Of a DNA stretch of 10,269 nucleotides, positions 6,278-10,269 are shown in pieces. The stretch's first letter is position 1. Every line of letters begins with the position of its first letter. Location of the stretch: assembly GCA_016928455.1 (NCBI GenBank), contig JAFGKP010000064.1, positions 1-10,269 on the forward strand. The letters run 5' to 3'. Below the pieces are notes generated by a model, which saw nothing but the letters and a program-made list of their open reading frames with translations, ran no database searches and was not told the origin of the DNA. This stretch comes from Methanomicrobia archaeon (GTDB lineage Archaea > Halobacteriota > Syntropharchaeia > Alkanophagales > Methanospirareceae). The position numbers and the translations under genes are program-made.

Positions 6278-7667
6278 GATTGAACACCTCCTTTACAAAG
6301 ATCCGATCGAATGTCTCCTTCTGGATTTCCTCACAGACGATCGCCCTGCCGACCTCGCCGCGGAGTCTTCGCACTTCACGCAAGCCCATAGCTCCGAGTA
6401 TCTCGAGGAGCTGGTTCCGCCATGCAGCCATAAGGTTGACGATCCGCTGCGCGCCGTAGTCAGGATCAAGGTCCTTCAGCCCCACGGGGCACGCTCTTCC
6501 GTGCAAACAATCACGGCAATACTGGCATCCGAGCGCGAGGAGCAGCGGCACATCGATGGCCGTGAGATCCGCGCCACAGAGTACTGCTTTTGCCACATGC
6601 TCGGGCAGTGCGATCCCGCCACTCACCACGAGGGTCACCCTATCTCGCATCTTGAGGTGGACCAGATAGCGGTGGACCGTGCGAATCATGTCGGTAACGA
6701 ATCGCGACTCAGTTGACTCGAGGGTCCTTCCATTACGGTCCGCGCAGAGGTGAATGACCTCAACGCCTCCTGCCACCAATTCAGCCACGATCTCCTCCAC
6801 CGCCTCACCAGACGGGACCCGTACCGAGATGATACTCCCGGGGGTTATGCTCCGTGCATCCGCTACCACCTTCAACACAGCACGATCATAGGTGAATTCT
6901 ACCATGGGCGCGGTTTTAAGGCACGATTCTAGCTCCTTGCGCGCGTGACCCGGCTCAGCCGCGACGAACACCGGCACGAGATTCGCCGCATAGCTCCGCT
7001 CACAGTACTCCTCAGCGTCCACGAGCATGACCGTGTCGAGCGCAGCGGCAGCCTTCGCTACTGCCGCATACACCGGCTCGCTCCTGCCAAACGGCGGCCG
7101 CTCGAAGATGATCGGAAGCGGAACACTGCGTGTACGCGGGAGTGGTACGCCGATCTTTCCCTGGTCGTCAAAGGTGATGGCCCGCACGTTGCCGCCGATG
7201 TCCACAGAGGTGCTGATGTATTCCCGCCCATGAATGCCATCCCGTGTCGGTCGCACGATCTCAGACATGTCGGTCCACATGCCGTCGAACCCGGAACCAG
7301 AGAAAGGGCCTGCATAGCCTGCTCCGGATACCGGAACTTTTCCCGTCTCTGCCTGATACCAGGTTGTGGTGATGATCTCCGGAGTCCAGTAGGAATCGCC
7401 CAGCTGGGTGTAGGTCTCATTATCCATGAGGGTTAAAGCCGTTCGCGGGCATTCCTGAACGCAGCGGAAACAGCCCTTACAGCGTTGACTCTCGGGTTCT
7501 GCCAAACATCTTGGGTCCTTCTCCAGCCGCTGGTGCACGCCGTAAATGCACACGTGTGTGCACCGTCCACAATTGATGCACTCCTCGCTCCGCACAATCA
7601 CGTACTTCCCCGGGGGTGGAACGCGTGGTGGGGCAGGTAAGACAGTGATATTATATTTCCTGGGCAT
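6264..7667 (-). CDS. GltB2 paralogue: ferredoxin domain plus degenerate glutamate-synthase-like domain
   Basis: The 467-residue protein is plainly related to the subunit encoded just downstream. It has two regular [4Fe-4S] motifs (CINCGRCTHVCIYGVH, 30-45; CKGCFRCVQECP, 63-74), a WYQAETG segment matching WKQAETG, VVSGGI (347-352), a C-terminal Cys cluster at 381, 384, 387 and 393 with the same spacing as Cys414/417/420/426 of the paralogue, and the same closing 'YGAQRIVNL..AWR' segment. The middle has diverged: there is no AQGAKPG loop, no GGTGA loop and no TGEGGYPE, so synthase activity and FMN binding are doubtful. I infer an electron-transfer or structural partner of the synthase rather than a second enzyme. 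The ATG at 7667 is chosen for its GGAGGTG 5 nt upstream; an in-frame TTG 25 codons earlier would lie deep in the preceding gene. It overlaps that gene by 17 nt. The exact role is unknown. Confidence 0.82.
   Translation of the reverse strand: MPRKYNITVLPAPPRVPPPGKYVIVRSEECINCGRCTHVCIYGVHQRLEKDPRCLAEPESQRCKGCFRCVQECPRTALTLMDNETYTQLGDSYWTPEIITTTWYQAETGKVPVSGAGYAGPFSGSGFDGMWTDMSEIVRPTRDGIHGREYISTSVDIGGNVRAITFDDQGKIGVPLPRTRSVPLPIIFERPPFGRSEPVYAAVAKAAAALDTVMLVDAEEYCERSYAANLVPVFVAAEPGHARKELESCLKTAPMVEFTYDRAVLKVVADARSITPGSIISVRVPSGEAVEEIVAELVAGGVEVIHLCADRNGRTLESTESRFVTDMIRTVHRYLVHLKMRDRVTLVVSGGIALPEHVAKAVLCGADLTAIDVPLLLALGCQYCRDCLHGRACPVGLKDLDPDYGAQRIVNLMAAWRNQLLEILGAMGLREVRRLRGEVGRAIVCEEIQKETFDRIFVKEVFNHAKA
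6285..6293 (-). promoter_or_regulatory. Strong Shine-Dalgarno (AAGGAGGTG) of the FMN synthase gene
   Basis: AAGGAGGTG lies 7 nt before the ATG at 6277, inside the 3' end of the preceding gene. It fixes the start and shows that ribosomes can load here independently even though the two genes overlap by 14 nt. Confidence 0.85.
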
Positions 7668-9477
7668 GTACGCACCTCCAGTACGCTGGACTGTCCTCCG
7701 CAATCGAGACGAATTCCCGTACTGCCTGCTCTGGTCGTCCAAACCGCTGCTCCAGCCGCTGTTCCAGCTCTTCCCACGCCGCTACCAGATCCAGATCATT
7801 CTGACAGACCTCGCGGCAGAGCCCGCAGTGCATACAGAGAAATGCCTTCTCAGCCTCACGTTTCGAGACGTGACCCCCTTCATGCAGCTTTTTAGCGAGG
7901 TACAGTTTGTTCTTCGGAACGAGCGACTCATCCTGCGTAACCGCGTACGCGGGGCATTGAGCAGCACAGCTGCCACATTTCACACAGGAGTACATGGTCT
8001 TCTCCAACACTGATTCATGATTACGGTCCTCACCTGAGCGTGCCATAAGTGGTGTAAAGAGCGACGCGCCGCGAATGAGCAGTTTGAACAGGCTCGGGTT
8101 GAAGAGCAGATCAGGAATAACCCCCCACCTGGTTCGGACCGCGAAGAATTTGTTCGGATTCAGGATGTTGCACGGGTCAACCTTCCGCTTATATGCTCGA
8201 TAGGCCCGCAGTGTCTGCGGATCAGCCTTCTGGGTGATAAAGGGCACATTCCAGATCCCGACGTTGTACGGCGCTCCTCCCCGTTTGATCCCGAGCATGG
8301 TGAGTCGCGGAACGAGCGCGAGATGAGCGAGGTATCGCCATGGGTTCCGTACGTCAGAGAGGAACGAGAGCAGCACCAGCGCGTCTGTTTCGCCCGCCAT
8401 ATGCGCTTCCGCCTGAAGATCGAGCCCAGACCGCTTTGCTATCCATCTCGCCTTGTTCATATAGGTAGCCACGTACCTCAGTGGCATGATAAGCTCGCAG
8501 GCTAAGAGGGTCGGCTGAGTGCTGCGCCGCTTCATGGGGAAGAGTCGTTCGTGCCAGAGGTATCGTGCCAGATACTCGTCGGCGGCAATACCGCGATTCT
8601 TTGCGAACTGCCTGAATTTCAAATCCTCCGCGTGATCTTCCAGTGTCACCAGGACAGCATCGCGCTCTGCATAGAGCTCCTCACCGATCAGCTTATTTAC
8701 CTCCTTAAGGTGGGCGGCATCGAGATACTTGATGTGATACGGTCGGATCTTCGATTGGATCAGCTCGGTCACGAACGTGAGCGCTGCATCGACACCGCCG
8801 AAATACAGGAGCTGTGGAAGCTGACGCTCAGGCGTCTTCCGTACTTTGAGGGTAGCAGCGAGCAGGACGCCGAACTGCCCTTCGGTACCGAAAAACAGGG
8901 GGAACTCCTTATCCGCCGCAGTAAAGAGCCGCACATCACCCGAAGGAAAGAGCACCTCGATCGATTCGATCTGCTCTTTAAGGTGTCCGAACTGAAAGCT
9001 TCCGATCCCGTAGCCGCCGGAGGCGATCCACCCCCCCACGGTAGAGAAGAAGCTCGAAGGGTACACGCTCAGCGAGAGCCCTTCCTGCTGCGCAGCTGTT
9101 TCTATCGTTGACCATCGAGTTCCTGTTTGGACCATGATCGTCTTCTGCTCCCTGTTCAGCGCGAGAATCCTGTTCAGAGCAGAGAGGTCCAGAGCGATCC
9201 CCTCTTTCGTGGGAACAACGCCACCGAGTCCCGAAGAGCCTGCGCCCCGTGGAAAGAGTGCCACCTTTTCTGTGCTCGCGAATCGAACGACTTTGGTGAG
9301 TGCGTCAACGGTTTGTGGCTGTACTACCAGATGTGGTACGGTCTCGAAGAGACGGTTGGCAAAGGGGACCGAGCCGACGTCCGTGGAGTAGAGCTCGCAC
9401 TCAAAGGCATCGGTGCGTATTCGCGCTTCATCACCCAGCAGCGCATTCAGTTCCTGCTTCAACTTCTTTGCGTTCAT
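7651..9477 (-). CDS. FAD-binding (GlcD/2-hydroxyacid type) dehydrogenase fused to 2x[4Fe-4S] domain
   Basis: The 608-residue protein has a VAO/PCMH-type FAD domain (about 45-215), with PRGAGSSGLGG (77-87) for the FAD pyrophosphate and STVGGWIASGGYGIGS (145-160). The matching substrate/cap domain ends in DPCNILNPNKFF (434-445). A C-terminal ferredoxin-like domain has CVKCGSCAAQCP (498-509) and CMHCGLCREVC (548-558). In this family, GlcD, D-lactate and D-2-hydroxyglutarate dehydrogenases oxidise 2-hydroxyacids and pass electrons to Fe-S partners. The CCG (heterodisulfide-reductase-like) repeats that end many such fusions are absent; the protein stops about 50 residues after the second cluster. 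No signal peptide is seen, so it should be cytoplasmic. The ATG at 9477 has AGGAG 7 nt upstream; a GTG at 9549 would run into glnA and lacks a suitable site. Its place between glnA and the GOGAT genes suggests it feeds electrons to GOGAT. Substrate unknown. Confidence 0.87.
   Translation of the reverse strand: MNAKKLKQELNALLGDEARIRTDAFECELYSTDVGSVPFANRLFETVPHLVVQPQTVDALTKVVRFASTEKVALFPRGAGSSGLGGVVPTKEGIALDLSALNRILALNREQKTIMVQTGTRWSTIETAAQQEGLSLSVYPSSFFSTVGGWIASGGYGIGSFQFGHLKEQIESIEVLFPSGDVRLFTAADKEFPLFFGTEGQFGVLLAATLKVRKTPERQLPQLLYFGGVDAALTFVTELIQSKIRPYHIKYLDAAHLKEVNKLIGEELYAERDAVLVTLEDHAEDLKFRQFAKNRGIAADEYLARYLWHERLFPMKRRSTQPTLLACELIMPLRYVATYMNKARWIAKRSGLDLQAEAHMAGETDALVLLSFLSDVRNPWRYLAHLALVPRLTMLGIKRGGAPYNVGIWNVPFITQKADPQTLRAYRAYKRKVDPCNILNPNKFFAVRTRWGVIPDLLFNPSLFKLLIRGASLFTPLMARSGEDRNHESVLEKTMYSCVKCGSCAAQCPAYAVTQDESLVPKNKLYLAKKLHEGGHVSKREAEKAFLCMHCGLCREVCQNDLDLVAAWEELEQRLEQRFGRPEQAVREFVSIAEDSPAYWRCVHAQEI
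7673..7679 (-). promoter_or_regulatory. Shine-Dalgarno (GGAGGTG) deciding the start of the GltB2 paralogue
   Basis: GGAGGTG ends 5 nt before the ATG at 7667 and lies within the last codons of the FAD dehydrogenase gene. It supports this ATG over the in-frame TTG at 7742, which has no such site. Confidence 0.8.
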
Positions 9478-9481
9478 GCCG

Positions 9482-9493
9482 CTTCTCCTCTCC
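9482..9493 (-). promoter_or_regulatory. Purine-rich Shine-Dalgarno (GGAGAGGAGAAG) of the FAD dehydrogenase gene
   Basis: The purine run contains AGGAG 7 nt before the ATG at 9477, within the 61-nt gap after glnA. It supports this ATG over the GTG at 9549, which lies inside glnA. I see no promoter or terminator in the gap, which fits co-transcription with glnA. Confidence 0.75.
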
Positions 9494-9538
9494 ACCGTTA
9501 GCGAACGATCCCCGTTGCGTAAGGCCACGCTCGCGGAC

Positions 9539-10269
9539 TTAGAGCACACTCAGGTACTCTTGCAGCTCCCATTCCGATACGGTAATGCGATATCTGTCCC
9601 ACTCGACGTTCTTCGAAATGAGGAAGTTGGTGAAGATGTGCTCGCCTAACGCTTCTCGAACGAGAGTGCTCTGCTCTGTCAGCGCAAGTGCTTCGATAAG
9701 ACTTCCGGGTAGCGAAGTTATCCCGTGCTGCTTCTTCTCCTCATTGGTCATTACATACACATCCTTCTCCATCGGTGCGGGCAATTCATACCTGTTCTTG
9801 ATCCCCGCTAACCCGGCCGCGAGCATGACCGAGAATGCCAGATACGGATTGCATGCCGGATCAGGGCTGCGGTATTCTACCCTGGTTGCTTTCTCTTTCC
9901 CCGGCTTGTACATCGGCACCCGAACGAGTGTCGAGCGATTGCGCCGCGCCCAGGAGATATATACAGGGGCCTCATAGCCCGGCACCAACCGCTTATACGA
10001 GTTCACAAATTGGTTGGTGATTGCCGTTATCTCAGGCGCATGTCTCAGCAGCCCGGCGATATAGCCGCGGCAGAGCGCAGAGAGAGAATACGGGTCATCA
10101 GAATCAAAGAACGCGTTTTTATCATCCGCGAAGAGTGATTGGTGCGTGTGCATTCCTGATCCGTTCACTCCGAAGATCGGCTTGGGCATGAACGAGGCAT
10201 AGTACCCGTACTTCTGCGCTATCTCCTTCACCACGATCCGATAGGTCATCACCTGGTCTGCCATCGTCA
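9539..10269 (-). CDS. glnA: Glutamine synthetase type I (GSI-alpha), C-terminal part; 5' end outside window
   Basis: About 243 C-terminal residues are present, with the start lying past 10269; the first ATG in view (10264) is internal, preceded by an in-frame Thr codon. Signatures of the GlnA catalytic domain are clear: FMPKPIFGVNGSGMHTHQSL carries the metal/ATP-binding His region, followed by NSYKRLVPGYEAPVYISW, the Arg-rich RRNRSTLVRVP and EYRSPDPACNPYLAF. Glutamine synthetase makes glutamine from glutamate, ammonia and ATP as a cytoplasmic dodecamer. The segment that carries the adenylylated Tyr (NLYDLPP) in GSI-beta enzymes reads DVYVMTNEE here, typical of GSI-alpha, so control by adenylylation is unlikely. 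It is the first visible gene of the minus-strand set, with 61 nt to the next start, and supplies the glutamine used by the GOGAT genes downstream. Gamma-glutamylmethylamide synthetase is a related alternative, less likely given the close match to standard GlnA. Confidence 0.94.
   Translation of the reverse strand, partial: TMADQVMTYRIVVKEIAQKYGYYASFMPKPIFGVNGSGMHTHQSLFADDKNAFFDSDDPYSLSALCRGYIAGLLRHAPEITAITNQFVNSYKRLVPGYEAPVYISWARRNRSTLVRVPMYKPGKEKATRVEYRSPDPACNPYLAFSVMLAAGLAGIKNRYELPAPMEKDVYVMTNEEKKQHGITSLPGSLIEALALTEQSTLVREALGEHIFTNFLISKNVEWDRYRITVSEWELQEYLSVL

Noticed and set aside
6126..6716. 196-codon plus-strand open frame spanning the junction of the two GltB2-like genes
   Set aside because: Antisense shadow across two real, overlapping genes; no recognisable motif.
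7651..9477. HdrD-like or lactate-utilisation (LldEFG/LutABC) protein
   Set aside because: It has the FAD_binding_4 and [4Fe-4S] parts but no CCG cysteine-rich repeats, and no lutABC neighbours are present.
2241..10269. N-methylglutamate (methylamine) pathway with gmaS and mgsABC
   Set aside because: The domain content is similar (GS-like, GATase, GXGXG and FMN synthase), but the GS fragment looks like ordinary GSI-alpha, no N-methylglutamate dehydrogenase subunits are present, and the FMN subunit is ferredoxin-fused as in archaeal GOGAT. Kept only as an alternative.
1..10269. Mobile elements, CRISPR arrays, defence genes, tRNA or rRNA
   Set aside because: I found no transposase or integrase motifs, regularly spaced repeats, terminal inverted repeats or RNA gene signatures; nearly all bases are in conserved metabolic genes.

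Overview
The window is a stretch of housekeeping nitrogen metabolism, probably from an anaerobic, methanogen-related (Halobacteriota/'Euryarchaeota'-type) archaeon. The evidence is the C-terminus of a heterodisulfide reductase HdrA, a split archaeal-type glutamate synthase, a GSI-alpha glutamine synthetase without the adenylylation motif, an oligo-T (archaeal-style) terminator, a TATA-like box before purF, and a very high density of [4Fe-4S] proteins. HdrA and archaeal-type GltB also occur in some anaerobic bacteria, so the archaeal call is likely but not proven. GC content looks mid-50s by eye. I see no mobile element, CRISPR array, tRNA or rRNA.

Layout. Bases 1-456 (+) hold the 3' end of hdrA, followed by an oligo-T terminator at about 481-497. 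It converges on purF (531-2054, -), which encodes an amidophosphoribosyltransferase with an Fe-S cluster. A 186-nt gap (2055-2240) holds a palindrome, a second inverted repeat and a candidate purF promoter. From 2241 to the window end, five genes lie on the minus strand and are transcribed from high to low coordinates: glnA (enters from beyond 10269, ends 9539), a GlcD-type FAD/[4Fe-4S] dehydrogenase (7651-9477), a degenerate ferredoxin/GltB2-like protein (6264-7667), the active-looking ferredoxin/FMN synthase subunit GltB2 (4784-6277), and an unusual fusion of the class-II amidotransferase domain with the GXGXG domain (2241-4784). The last four overlap one after another by 17, 14 and 1 nt and carry strong Shine-Dalgarno sequences, so they are almost certainly one translationally coupled operon with glnA.

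How it fits together. GlnA makes glutamine. The amidotransferase domain of the fusion would release ammonia from it, and the FMN subunit would add that ammonia reductively to 2-oxoglutarate, using electrons delivered by its own ferredoxin domain. The cell therefore seems to run a GS-GOGAT cycle with no NAD(P)H-dependent GltD subunit in this stretch. The two extra redox genes in the operon, a GlcD/2-hydroxyacid-type flavoprotein and a GltB2 paralogue that has kept its Fe-S ligands but lost its FMN/substrate motifs, are the natural candidates for an alternative electron-input module. That redox extension of GOGAT is the most interesting part of the window. Its donor is unknown.
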